A stretch of DNA of 19,778 nucleotides from JASHVB01 sp049522565 (GCA_049522565.1 JBEKNT010000078.1:1-19778); one strand, 5' to 3'. Shown: positions 1 through 8,135, counted from the stretch's first letter. Notes: generated by a model from the sequence alone, not told the origin. Program-made: numbers and translations.

Positions 1-12
1 CTTGGTGGGGCT

Positions 13-59
13 CCAAGGGGCAGAGCCCCTTGGTGGGGTTCCAGGGGCAAAGCCCCTGG
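13..59. repeat. Two tandem REP-like hairpins
   Basis: Two perfect short inverted repeats sit head to tail. The first has 9-base arms (CCAAGGGGC / GCCCCTTGG) around AGA at 13-33. The second has 8-base arms (CCAGGGGC / GCCCCTGG) around AAA at 41-59. The unit containing each hairpin repeats with a few substitutions. Such GGGGC-AGA-GCCCC hairpins are, from general knowledge, common intergenic repeats in GC-rich alphaproteobacteria. They lie just before the first ABC ATPase gene and could end an upstream transcript or protect an mRNA 3' end; neither role can be shown here. Confidence 0.7.
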
Positions 60-88
60 CCTTGCTTCGCTCACCCGTTTGCTCCGCC

Positions 89-1060
89 ATGACCGCCCCA
101 ACGCTCGAATTGCGTGGCCTGCGCACGCATTTCTTCACCCGTGCCGGCGTGGTGCGCGCGGTGGACGACGTGTCGTTCGCGGTATCGCGCGGCCGGGTGC
201 TCGGGCTGGTCGGTGAATCCGGCTCCGGCAAGACGGTCACCGGCTTTTCCATCATCCGCCTGGTCGATCCGCCCGGCCGCATCGTCGGCGGCTCGATCCT
301 GTTCCAGGGCCGCGACCTTGCCCAACTCTCCGAACGCGAGATGCGCGAGCTGCGCGGCAACCGCATTGCGATGATCTTCCAGGACCCGATGATGACGCTG
401 AACCCGGTCCTGCGCATCGACACGCAGATGATCGAGACGGTGCAGGCCCACATGCGCATTTCCCGTGCCGACGCGCGCGCCCGCTCACGCGACGCGCTCG
501 GCATGGTCGGCATTCCCAGCCCGGACGAGCGGCTCGCCGCCTATCCGCACCAGTTCTCCGGCGGCATGCGGCAGCGCGTCGCCATCGCCATCGCACTGTT
601 GCACCACCCCGATCTGCTGATTGCCGACGAGCCGACCACCGCCCTGGACGTCACCATCCAGGCGCAGATCCTCGCCGAGGTGCAGAAGCTGGCAGCCGGA
701 CATGGCACGGCATTGCTGTGGATTACGCATGATCTGTCGGTGGTGGCCGGCCTGGCCGACGAGATCGCGGTGATGTACGCCGGCCGCGTGGTGGAAACCG
801 GCGACGCGGGTGACGTACTGGACCGCCCGCGGCATCCCTACACGCACGGGCTGATCGGCAGCGTGCCGAGCCGCAACAAACGGGGGGAAAAACTGCGGCA
901 GATTCCCGGCATGACGCCGAGCCTGTTGAACCTCCCCGCCGGCTGTGCCTTCCGCACCCGCTGCGCGCGCGCGGATGCAACGTGTGCGCAGGATCCGCCG
1001 GTGGGCGAGCCGGTGCCGGGGCAGGCGGTGCGGTGCTTCCATCCGATGGTGGCCGCGTGA
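89..1060 (+). CDS. Dipeptide/oligopeptide ABC transporter ATP-binding protein (DppD/OppD type)
   Basis: This 323-residue cytoplasmic ATPase would power one half of a dipeptide/oligopeptide importer. All ABC motifs are present: Walker A GESGSGKT at about residues 42-49, Q-loop FQDPMMTLNP near 97-106, signature FSGGMRQR at 156-163, Walker B LLIADE at 176-181 and the switch His in ITHDL at 214. The C-terminal 60 residues hold the cysteine-containing oligo_HPY extension (GCAFRTRC), which separates peptide/nickel-type ATPases from other ABC ATPases. The frame is open to the window edge, but ATG 89 matches the family N-terminus (short strand followed by LELRGL) and the upstream part is repeat DNA. 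No good ribosome site is seen. The partner ATPase follows after a repeat, and permease genes would be expected upstream. Substrate cannot be told from sequence; peptides, nickel or glycosides are all known in the family. Confidence 0.92.
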   Translation: MTAPTLELRGLRTHFFTRAGVVRAVDDVSFAVSRGRVLGLVGESGSGKTVTGFSIIRLVDPPGRIVGGSILFQGRDLAQLSEREMRELRGNRIAMIFQDPMMTLNPVLRIDTQMIETVQAHMRISRADARARSRDALGMVGIPSPDERLAAYPHQFSGGMRQRVAIAIALLHHPDLLIADEPTTALDVTIQAQILAEVQKLAAGHGTALLWITHDLSVVAGLADEIAVMYAGRVVETGDAGDVLDRPRHPYTHGLIGSVPSRNKRGEKLRQIPGMTPSLLNLPAGCAFRTRCARADATCAQDPPVGEPVPGQAVRCFHPMVAA

Positions 1061-1065
1061 GCAAA

Positions 1066-1230
1066 ACCTCTCCCGCGACGTGGGAGAGGTCGGCGCGCGT
1101 CGGCGCTCCGGCTGAGGGTGCCGCGTACCGCCGCGGTCTTGTTTCTGGTTCGTGTCAAAGGTTGGCCATGGGGCGCCGCAACACCCTCACCAGCCGCTTC
1201 GCGGCCTCCTCTCCCGCGCAGCGGGAGAGG
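1066..1230. repeat. Dispersed element with hairpin ends, copy 1
   Basis: Both ends are hairpins with the same core: ACCTCTCCC/GGGAGAGGT (1066-1074, 1082-1090) and CCTCTCCCGC/GCGGGAGAGG (1208-1217, 1221-1230). Inside, GAGGGTG near 1114 faces CACCCTCA near 1183, so the whole unit is a long imperfect inverted repeat. The same layout recurs at 9605-9752. It fills most of the gap between the two ABC ATPase genes and ends 11 bases before the second gene's ATG, placing a GGGAGAGG purine tract just outside the usual Shine-Dalgarno window. No protein is encoded. It could be a non-autonomous mobile element (MITE-like) or a structured intercistronic spacer. Confidence 0.7.
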
Positions 1231-1241
1231 TCTCCCGCGTC

Positions 1242-2246
1242 ATGACCCCCATCATCGAACTGCGCAGCGTCTCCAAGCGTTTCGGCCCCACCTACGACGC
1301 CGCCGCCCGTCTGGCACGCGGCCTCGGCCGCCACCTTGGACGCCCCGAGAAGAACGAGACCGTGCAGGCGGTCGATCGCGTGGACCTGGCGATCGCGCGC
1401 GGCGAGGTGGTCGGCCTGGTCGGCGAATCCGGCTGCGGCAAATCCACGCTCGGCCGCATGGTCGCCGGCATCCTGCGGCCGTCCGCGGGAGAGGTGCTCT
1501 TCCAGGGCGCCGACATCGCCACCCTGCCGCCGGCCGCCGCCAAACAGGCGAAACTCAAGGTCCAGATGATCTTCCAGGACCCGTACGCCTCGTTGAACCC
1601 GCGCCTGCGCGTGGCCGACATCGTCGGCGAGGCGCCACTGGTGCACGGCCTGGTCTCGCGTGCCGGCTTCGACGACTACGTGGACGCGCAACTCCGCCGT
1701 GCCGGCCTCGATCCCGAGCTGAAACGCCGCTACCCGCACCAGTTCTCCGGCGGCCAGCGCCAGCGTATCGGCATCGCCCGGGCGCTCGCGGTGCAGCCCG
1801 ACTTCCTGGTGTGCGACGAGGCGGTGGCCGCGCTCGACGTCTCGATCCAGGCGCAGATCCTCAACCTGTTCATGGACCTGCGGCATGAACTGGACCTGAC
1901 CTACCTGTTCATCAGCCACGATCTCGGCGTGGTGGAGCACCTATCCGACCGCGTGCTGATCATGTATCTCGGCCGTGTCGTCGAAGCGGCGCCCGCCGAG
2001 GAAGTCTTTGCCCGACCCAACCATCCCTACACCCAGGCATTGCTCTCCGAAGTTCCGCGCATCGAGGCGCGACATCGCAGGTTCACCGCGATCACCGGAG
2101 AAATCCCCAGCCCGCTCGCGCCGCCCTCCGGCTGCCATTTCCACCCGCGCTGCCCGCACGCCATGCCGCGTTGCAGCGTCGCGGCGCCTGAGCTGCGGGA
2201 GATCGCCCCCGGCCACCGCAGCGCTTGCCACCTGAACGACGCATGA
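1242..2246 (+). CDS. Dipeptide/oligopeptide ABC transporter ATP-binding protein (DppF/OppF type)
   Basis: This 334-residue protein is the second ATPase of the importer and would pair with the DppD-like protein upstream. Motifs are Walker A GESGCGKS at 61-68, Q-loop FQDPYASLNP with Gln 112, signature FSGGQRQR at 168-175, Walker B FLVCDE at 188-193, followed by AVAALD where many relatives have PVSALD, and the switch His at 226. The C-terminus has the cysteine-rich oligo_HPY tail (SGCHFHPRCPHAMPRC). Residues about 16-41 form an insertion between the first strands, ahead of VQAVDRVDL, which is usual for DppF/GsiA-like members. ATG 1242 was chosen because earlier in-frame codons fall inside the repeat. 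Its stop overlaps the next start as ATGA, so translation is probably coupled to the glycosyltransferase that follows. Confidence 0.92.
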   Translation: MTPIIELRSVSKRFGPTYDAAARLARGLGRHLGRPEKNETVQAVDRVDLAIARGEVVGLVGESGCGKSTLGRMVAGILRPSAGEVLFQGADIATLPPAAAKQAKLKVQMIFQDPYASLNPRLRVADIVGEAPLVHGLVSRAGFDDYVDAQLRRAGLDPELKRRYPHQFSGGQRQRIGIARALAVQPDFLVCDEAVAALDVSIQAQILNLFMDLRHELDLTYLFISHDLGVVEHLSDRVLIMYLGRVVEAAPAEEVFARPNHPYTQALLSEVPRIEARHRRFTAITGEIPSPLAPPSGCHFHPRCPHAMPRCSVAAPELREIAPGHRSACHLNDA

Positions 2247-3472
2247 CGGGGGACCAAACGTTTCGTCTGACGGCGCTGCACCGGCTGTGGCGGCTGCTCC
2301 CGCCCCGTCAGCGGCGTCGCCTGGTCACCGCCGCCACCGCGCTGGTGGCACCGGGCATCGACCGTCGCCCGCCGCCGGCACGTGCCGGCGTGGCCGTTGC
2401 GGGCGAGCTTTCCCGGGCTTCCGGCCTGGGGGAGAACGCGCGGCTGATGCTGCTGGGGTTGCAACACCTCGGCGTCCCGCACTGGCCGATCGACGTCGCC
2501 CCGCTGTTGCCTGGCGCGTCGGCCGACCTGCCGGTGGCAGCGGGCGGCGAACCTCCGCCCGGCGCACCCCTGGTGCTGCACGTGAACCCTCCGCTGCTGC
2601 CCCTGGTATTGCTTCGTCTGCGTCGCGGCCTGGCGCGGGGCCGCCGGGTGATCGGCTATTGGAGCTGGGAGCTGCCGACCGCGCCGCCCGACTGGCGCGT
2701 CGGCGCGCGGTTCGTGCACGAAGTCTGGGTGCTGACGCCGTTCGTGGCCGCCGCGCTGGAACCGCTGCTGCCGGGCAAGGTGCGCGTGGTGCCGCCGCCG
2801 ATGGCGATCGCCCCGCCGCGTCCCTCGGCGCTGGACCGCGCCGCGTTCGGGCTGCCGACGGATGCGGTGGTGGTGCTGGTGATGTTCAACCTCGCCTCCT
2901 CGTTCGAGCGCAAGAACCCGTTGGCGGCGATCGCCGCCTTCCGTGCCGCGTTCGGCGATCGCGCGGACCGGCGGCTGCTGCTGAAGATCGGCAATCGGAG
3001 CCATTTTCCCGAGGATTTCGCTCGCCTCGCCGCGGCCGCCGCAGCGGCGCCGAACATCCGGCTGGAGACCCGGACCTTGCCGACGGCCGACCTGCACGCG
3101 CTGGTGGCGGCCTGCGACATCGTGCTGTCCCTGCACCGCAGCGAGGGCTTCGGCCTGGTCCCCGCCGAGGCGATGCTGCTGGGCAAGCCGGTGATCGCCA
3201 CCGGCTGGTCCGGCAACATGGCGTTCATGGACGCGACGAGTGCGGCTCTGGTGGGCTACCGCCTGGTCCCGGCGGAGGACCCGCGCCACGTCTACGAGGG
3301 CGCCTCCTGGGCTGAACCGGACCAGGCCGACGCCGTTGCGCATCTGCGCCGCCTGGCGGACGATGCCGCCGCCCGCACCGCCCTGGGCACGCGCGGCCGG
3401 GAGGCGGCCCTGGCGCGTCTGGGGGTGGCGCCACTGGCGGCGGCGCTGCGCGACCTCGGCCTGCCGGCATGA
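2243..3472 (+). CDS. GT-B fold glycosyltransferase (GT4-like)
   Basis: This 409-residue protein is a predicted cytoplasmic, NDP-sugar-dependent glycosyltransferase with a two-domain GT-B fold. The C-terminal donor-binding half is clear: a strand leading into FNLASSFERKNP at about 215-225, then the EX7E motif in SEGFGLVPAE with Glu 301 and Glu 309, then GKPVIATGWSGNMAF, typical of GT4-family retaining enzymes. The N-terminal half has a glycine-rich acceptor-side loop (GELSRASGLGEN, 54-65) and the YWSWELP segment near 139-145 seen in several GT4 proteins. ATG 2243 overlaps the previous stop, and the next gene starts inside this stop, so the genes look co-translated. Acceptor and sugar are unknown; a role in surface polysaccharide or glycolipid assembly is inference from the two adjacent transferases. 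Confidence 0.85.
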   Translation: MTGDQTFRLTALHRLWRLLPPRQRRRLVTAATALVAPGIDRRPPPARAGVAVAGELSRASGLGENARLMLLGLQHLGVPHWPIDVAPLLPGASADLPVAAGGEPPPGAPLVLHVNPPLLPLVLLRLRRGLARGRRVIGYWSWELPTAPPDWRVGARFVHEVWVLTPFVAAALEPLLPGKVRVVPPPMAIAPPRPSALDRAAFGLPTDAVVVLVMFNLASSFERKNPLAAIAAFRAAFGDRADRRLLLKIGNRSHFPEDFARLAAAAAAAPNIRLETRTLPTADLHALVAACDIVLSLHRSEGFGLVPAEAMLLGKPVIATGWSGNMAFMDATSAALVGYRLVPAEDPRHVYEGASWAEPDQADAVAHLRRLADDAAARTALGTRGREAALARLGVAPLAAALRDLGLPA

Positions 3473-4563
3473 GAGTGCTGGTCTGGCAATGGGGCCGCTT
3501 CGGCGGGGCGCCGCGCTTCGCCGCCGCCCTGGCTCAGGCCATCGGCGGGTTGCCGGGCACCGAGGTGCTGCTGTCCATGTCCCGCAGCGCCGAATTGCTG
3601 CGCAGCGCCGCCGCGCCGCGGTGCGATCTGCCGGTAACCACCTATGACGGACTGGCGAGTTTCGCGCTGCGCGCCGCCGGCGCCCCGTTCGCGGTGGCTG
3701 GGCTGGCGCGGCGGATCAAGGCGCTGCGGCCGGATGTGGCGGTTTGCGCGCAACCGGGGCCGCTCGACCTGCTGATGGCGGCGGCGCTGCGGCGTTTGCG
3801 CATTCCCTTCGTCGCGCTGGTGCACGACGCCGATGTGCATCCGGGCGACGGGCTGCCGTTGCAGATGCGGTTGCAGCACGCGCTGTGCAGCCGTGCCGCC
3901 GCCGTGGGTGCGCTGACGACGCATGTCGGCGATCGGTTGCGGGCCCAGGGGCTGGCCGGCACGCCCACCCGCCCGCTGCTGCTGCTGTCGCATCCCCCGG
4001 TGGCGTTCGCCGTGCCACCCCGTCCGTCCTCCGACCCTCCGGAAGACGGCACGCTGCGACTGCTCTCGTTCGGCCGGCTGCTGCCCTACAAGGGACTGGA
4101 TCTGCTGGCCGAGGCACTGGCCCGGCTAGGGCCGCAGTCCGGCTTGGCCGTCCGCGTGGTGGGCTCCGGCCCGGCAAGTGCGACGCTGGACGCGCTGCGG
4201 GCGCTGCCGGGCGTGACCGTCGAGAACCGCTGGGTGCCGGAGGACGAGATCGGGTGCTTGCTCGGTTGGTCGGATGCGCTGGTGCTGCCGTATCGCGAGG
4301 CCAGCCAGAGCGGCGTCGCGGCGGCGGCGCTCGCGGCCGGACGGCGTGTGCTGGCCACCAGGGTCGGCGGCCTGGCGGAGCAATTGGGGGGTGCACCGGG
4401 AGCGATCCTGTGCGAACCGAATGCGGCGAGCCTGCTGTCCGGCCTGCGCCATCTGCTGGACCTGCCGCGCGACACCGCAGCCCCGCCGCCGGTGGATACG
4501 CACGAGGCCTGGCGCGACCTGGCTGCGTCGCTGATACGGCAGATCGAGGCGCTGCGGTTGTAA
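3469..4563 (+). CDS. GT-B fold glycosyltransferase, second of a pair
   Basis: This 364-residue protein is a predicted retaining GT-B transferase. The start is a Rossmann-like strand MRVLVWQWGRFGG. The donor-binding half begins at LRLLSFGRLLPYKGLDLL (about 196-213), followed by VRVVGSGP and PYREASQSGVAAAALAAG at 274-291. In this last motif the first glutamate (277) is kept but the usual second acidic residue is replaced by alanine, which also occurs in some family members. ATG 3469 overlaps the upstream stop (ATGA). The gene ends 27 bases before the convergent MFS gene. It probably acts in the same pathway as its neighbour, on the next sugar of the same glycan; this is inference from gene order only. 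Confidence 0.85.
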   Translation: MRVLVWQWGRFGGAPRFAAALAQAIGGLPGTEVLLSMSRSAELLRSAAAPRCDLPVTTYDGLASFALRAAGAPFAVAGLARRIKALRPDVAVCAQPGPLDLLMAAALRRLRIPFVALVHDADVHPGDGLPLQMRLQHALCSRAAAVGALTTHVGDRLRAQGLAGTPTRPLLLLSHPPVAFAVPPRPSSDPPEDGTLRLLSFGRLLPYKGLDLLAEALARLGPQSGLAVRVVGSGPASATLDALRALPGVTVENRWVPEDEIGCLLGWSDALVLPYREASQSGVAAAALAAGRRVLATRVGGLAEQLGGAPGAILCEPNAASLLSGLRHLLDLPRDTAAPPPVDTHEAWRDLAASLIRQIEALRL

Positions 4564-4590
4564 CCGCCGCCGGGGCCTGCGACAGCCGGT

Positions 4591-6173
4591 TTATCCGAAT
4601 TTTGTGGACGCAGGTTCGAGTTCCCGCAGATCGCGGTTCCGCGTTTCCCGTCCAAGGATGGCGATCAACACAAGCGACAGTGCCGCCGGCATGGCGATGC
4701 CCATGGCCGCGATGTCGAGCGCAGGAATCAGCGCCAGCACGCTCAGGCCCTGCGCGATCAGTCCGCCGAGCTTGCTGCAGCCGGCGACCCATCCCGTGGC
4801 CCGGCCGCGTACCTTCACCGGAACATTCTCCGACGTATAGGGAAGGATGATCGAGATGACACCGGTGGAGCCGACAATCAGCAGTGCGAGCGGCAGGATC
4901 GGATTCGACAGCACGGAGACTCCCCCCAGCCCTCGCAACAGCAGCGACAGAAGCCCCAATGTCGTGATCCCGATCATCGTGACGAGCGTCCATTTCGTGC
5001 TCCAGACGCTATAGAGCCAGGCGACCGCGACGACGGCGGGCGCGGCGAACAGCGTCGATTTCGCGATGATGGTGCTGGCCAGGCCCATGCTGCGGCCCTC
5101 CGCCATCAAGGAGCCCGGCAGCCAGAGCAGCACGCCGAAATTGACGAAGCCCCAGGCCAGCGCCGCCAGCGTCAGCGCGATGGTTGTCCCGACATAGCCC
5201 GGCACGTTTGGCGGCAGCGGGGTATGGTCCGCCGCTTCCTCGTCCGACGGATCGTCACCATCCGGCGCCGCGGCGATCACCGCGCCAAACCGCGCCAGGA
5301 CAATGCGCGCTTCGCCCGTGCGGCCCATGTGTTGCAGAAAACGTGCCGACTCAGGGATCAGCGGGCTCAGCGCAATGAGGATCAGGCCGGTTGGAAAATT
5401 GAGGAACCACATGATGCGCCAACCGAAGAACGGCTGCAGCAGCGCCGATAGCAGGCTCGAGGCCAGGTAGCCGCGACCGCACCCACGCCGCCGACCAGCA
5501 CGAGACACCAGCCCCGGTGCCGGGTCGGCATGATCTCCGCCAGCAGCGCATAGGTCACCGGCAGCATGCCGCCGGCCGCGGCCCCCATCAGGAAGCACAT
5601 GACGACGTTCCACCAGAACGACGGCATCGCGCCGCAGATCGAGGTGCCGATGAACATCACTGACGACAGAAGGATCGTGGCCCGCCGGCCGTAAATGTCG
5701 GCGAGCGCGCCCCAGACGAAGGAGCCCAGCACCGTGCCGATCAGCGCGGAGAACGGCAGCAGGGCAACGGTGGCGGCATCGACGCCGTATTCCACGCGCA
5801 TGCCGGGTGTCACGAAGCCAAGGCTTGCCGGCTTCATGATGTCGATGACGAGTGCCACGGCGAGCACGCCCATCAATAGCCAGTGGGCGCGGGTGAGCGG
5901 CGCGTTCTCGGGTGCCGCGATCGCGTCGTGTGTCATGGGTTCGGCGGGGCCCTTCGGCAGCAATCCGTAGCCGGCCAAACCGATGCCGCCGACGATCAGC
6001 GCCATGCCCCAAAGCATGCCCGCATCCATCGGCATGCCGGCCAGCATGAAATCCATGTCCCGCGCCATCCAGAACATCGGCAGGTGCAACAACACGCCGA
6101 TAGCGACGACGGCAGAGCCAAACCAGAATGCCGGAGCGTTGCGGCGTTGCGCGAACAAGAACGTTTCCGACAC
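4591..6173 (-). pseudogene. MFS transporter, interrupted by a frameshift
   Basis: Two overlapping minus-strand frames together make one Major Facilitator Superfamily permease of about 527 residues. The 5' part starts at GTG 6173 (AAAAGGGG upstream serves as ribosome site) and carries GALADIYGRR at about 155-164, the signature loop between helices 2 and 3 of the MFS core. After VLVGGVGAVA (residue 234) the homologous sequence continues only in another frame as GYLASSLLSALLQPFFGW and runs through the remaining helices to TAA 4591. One missing base at about 5471-5475 explains the switch. The N-terminus is longer than usual: two hydrophobic segments (about 17-36 and 52-72) and a linker precede the MFS core. 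Substrate is unknown. It is either a true pseudogene or a sequencing error. It is convergent with the glycosyltransferases. Confidence 0.8.
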
Positions 6174-6670
6174 CGTGGTGCTGCCCCTTTTGGCCGCGAG
6201 TCGCTAATGTTGTGATCCTGCCTCCTCGGTCCCGCAGCTAACACCGTCAGTGCGGACGAAGCGAAGCGATCTCCCCCGAGATATCGCACCAACGCGCGCG
6301 GGAGATTGCTTCGCTTCGCTCGCGATGACGCCGAAATACCGGGGTCGAAGCGTCAGAGGCAGAACATTAGCATGGCAGAAGTGATCCGACGACCCAACAA
6401 GCGGGGCGATCGCCGGCGGTGATTGTTAGCCGCACCGCGTCGGGCGGGACTGCCGTGTCGCGCCGCTGCTCGCAATGACCATCGGACTGGGCGTGGATCA
6501 CGATCGGTCCATCGCGTCGGGGCCCTGTTGTCGAAGCGGCGGATTGCCATGCTGGAACTGCGTGTGGCGGGCGTCCTCACTTATCCGCGCGGCATCTTGC
6601 GCCGACGCTGGCCGGAAGGTGAAGTTGGCGGTCGCCTTGATCGTCAACGGCGCCGCTTCAGGCCTCCTGC
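6174..6670. other. Non-coding stretch between MFS and transglycosylase-like genes
   Basis: About 500 bases contain no frame that looks like a real gene on either strand. They hold the MFS upstream region, including its ribosome site next to 6180-6190, the inverted repeat described separately, and a fragment at about 6455-6480 ending CTCGCAATGAC that resembles the outer edge of that repeat (CTCGCGATGACG at 6319-6330). The last 100 bases lead into the secreted protein gene without a clear promoter or Shine-Dalgarno sequence. The region may be partly decayed repeat DNA. Confidence 0.5.
6258..6317. repeat. Long inverted repeat (GAAGCGAAGCGATCTCCC type)
   Basis: An 18-base arm GAAGCGAAGCGATCTCCC (6258-6275) is matched at 17 of 18 positions by GGGAGATTGCTTCGCTTC (6300-6317) across a 24-base loop. 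It is followed by GCTCGCGATGACG, a common outer edge of alphaproteobacterial dispersed repeats as I recall them. It lies upstream of the minus-strand MFS gene and far upstream of the plus-strand secreted protein, so it is unlikely to be a terminator for either. Confidence 0.65.
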
Positions 6671-7420
6671 ATGCCCCGCCTTCGTTTTCACCGCTTCGCA
6701 CTGCTTGGTCTGCTCTGGCTTGCCGCGGCTGCCCCGGCACCGGACTGGCAGGCCAGCCAGAGCGCCCAGTGCCGGACGGCGATCGCCGCGGCGGAAATGA
6801 AATACCACCTGCCACCAGCCCTGCTGGGCAGCATCGCCAAAGTGGAGAGCGGCCGGCCGATCGCGCCTCTCGGGCAGGTGCAGCCCTGGCCCTGGACGAT
6901 CGATGCCGACGGCCAGGCGCTGTTCCTCGACAGCCGCGCGGCCGCGGTTGCCTGGGCGCGGCAAGGTCTGCGACACGGCGTGCGGTTCATGGATATCGGC
7001 TGCATGCAGGTGGACTGGCAACTGCATCCGGACGCCTTCGGATCGCTCGATCAGGCGTTCGACCCGGGCGCCAACGCCGATTATGCGGCCCGCTATCTGC
7101 GGTCGCTATACGCCGAATCGCATGGCGATTGGAACGTCGCCGTCGGCTGGTACCACTCGCACACCGTCGATCTGGCGGCGGATTACCGCGACCGGGTCGC
7201 CGCGGTGGGCGCCGGGATCCTGACCGGCATTGGCGGCCCCGAACCATTGTTCGAGCGGGCCATCCGCCAGGGTACCCTGCGCATGGCGATGGTCGGCGGC
7301 GGCACACTGGCGATCAATGTGCACCGCCAGCCACGCGCCCGACCGGGCAAAGGGATGAGCCGCTGCCGGATCGCGCGGGAACTCGCGCCGCTGTTGGCGT
7401 CGCGCGTGCGGGGCTGTTGA
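6671..7420 (+). CDS. Secreted lytic transglycosylase-like (SLT domain) protein
   Basis: This 249-residue protein is predicted to be periplasmic and to cleave peptidoglycan. A signal peptide is seen at the N-terminus: basic MPRLRFHRF, a hydrophobic core LLGLLWLAAAAP and a likely cut near residue 23. The catalytic glutamate is probably Glu 59 in LLGSIAKVESG, the usual position after the helix that begins SLT domains. Further domain marks are FMDIGCMQVDWQLHP (106-120), the N/D-Y-A-A-RYL stretch (137-143) and GDWNVAVGWYHSHT (152-165). The C-terminal 70 residues are arginine-rich and not recognised. ATG 6671 is the only start that keeps the signal peptide; no strong ribosome site precedes it. Neighbours give no functional hint. 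Relatives near flagellar or secretion genes are known, but no such genes lie here. Confidence 0.8.
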   Translation: MPRLRFHRFALLGLLWLAAAAPAPDWQASQSAQCRTAIAAAEMKYHLPPALLGSIAKVESGRPIAPLGQVQPWPWTIDADGQALFLDSRAAAVAWARQGLRHGVRFMDIGCMQVDWQLHPDAFGSLDQAFDPGANADYAARYLRSLYAESHGDWNVAVGWYHSHTVDLAADYRDRVAAVGAGILTGIGGPEPLFERAIRQGTLRMAMVGGGTLAINVHRQPRARPGKGMSRCRIARELAPLLASRVRGC

Positions 7421-7490
7421 CCGGAGACCTCCGGCCGATTCGGGGGCATCCTGGTTCGGGAGCGGTCCAGCGAGCCAACGCGCCCCCGGG

Positions 7491-8135
7491 CTATCGCGTC
7501 GGCCGCGGGTCCTGTGGTGGGACGACCACGTCCGGCACGGCCAGATCGGGCTGCGGCTGACATACCGACAGCAGGTAGGCGGCGCGGAAGGCGGTATGGC
7601 GGATCGCCGCCTCGGCCGGCAGGTGCATGCCGTGGAACAGCGCGGCGACGATCACCACCACGACGAGCAATCGGCCGGGGCGAAGCGCCGGGGGCGCTCC
7701 GGCGAGGCCCAGCAGCGCCGCGGCCCCGGCCAGTCCGACCAGCGCGCCCAACACGACCTCCGGCAGCGAGTGCATGCCGAGCACCAGACGCGACACGCCG
7801 ATCACCACCGCCGCGAGCATGGCGACCGGCAGGATGCTGGCGCGCCGCCGGGTCAGCAACGCCGCCAATCCGCCGCACACCACCGTGGCGGCAGCGACAT
7901 GGCCGCTTGGGCTATGGATGTCGATCGCGCCGGTCAGCGGCGCACAGGCAAGGAAAGCAAGCTTCAGGACCAGCATCAGGCCGAAGGTGACAAACACCAC
8001 GCCGAGCCATACCAGCGCACCGCGTCGCCACCCTTGCATCGCGAGTACGATGGCAATCGCGAGGACCACGGGCAGCATGACTGCCTGATCGGCGAAGTTG
8101 GTGAGGAACAACATTGCGACAGTAGTATGCCTCAT
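7491..8135 (-). CDS. PAP2-like (type 2 phosphatidic acid phosphatase) membrane protein
   Basis: This 214-residue protein has about five or six hydrophobic segments and the layout of a PAP2 phosphatase, a family that removes phosphate from lipid phosphates such as undecaprenyl-PP. Motif 2 is intact: PSGH at 76-79. Motif 3 reads SRLVLGMHSLPE: the Arg (116) and nucleophile-type His (122) are present, but the family aspartate is glutamate (126). Motif 1, normally K-x6-R-P, reads KLAFLACAP, so the phosphate-binding arginine is missing. Activity may therefore be reduced or changed. ATG 8135 gives the complete first helix; an in-frame ATG seven codons later is possible, and neither has a good ribosome site. 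The gene is convergent with the transglycosylase-like gene, and the AT-richer 8136-8180 stretch probably holds its promoter. Confidence 0.75.
   Translation of the reverse strand: MRHTTVAMLFLTNFADQAVMLPVVLAIAIVLAMQGWRRGALVWLGVVFVTFGLMLVLKLAFLACAPLTGAIDIHSPSGHVAAATVVCGGLAALLTRRRASILPVAMLAAVVIGVSRLVLGMHSLPEVVLGALVGLAGAAALLGLAGAPPALRPGRLLVVVVIVAALFHGMHLPAEAAIRHTAFRAAYLLSVCQPQPDLAVPDVVVPPQDPRPTR

Noticed and set aside
4562..4591. AACCG...CGGTT as a bidirectional terminator between the glycosyltransferase and MFS genes
   Set aside because: Arms of five bases around a long loop are too weak to call.
6258..6317. CRISPR-like repeat
   Set aside because: It is a single inverted repeat with no regular spacing or repeat-spacer series; none was seen elsewhere in the window.
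7421..7434. CCGGAG-AC-CTCCGG as a terminator between the convergent genes
   Set aside because: The stem is only five or six base pairs with a tiny loop and no T-run follows.
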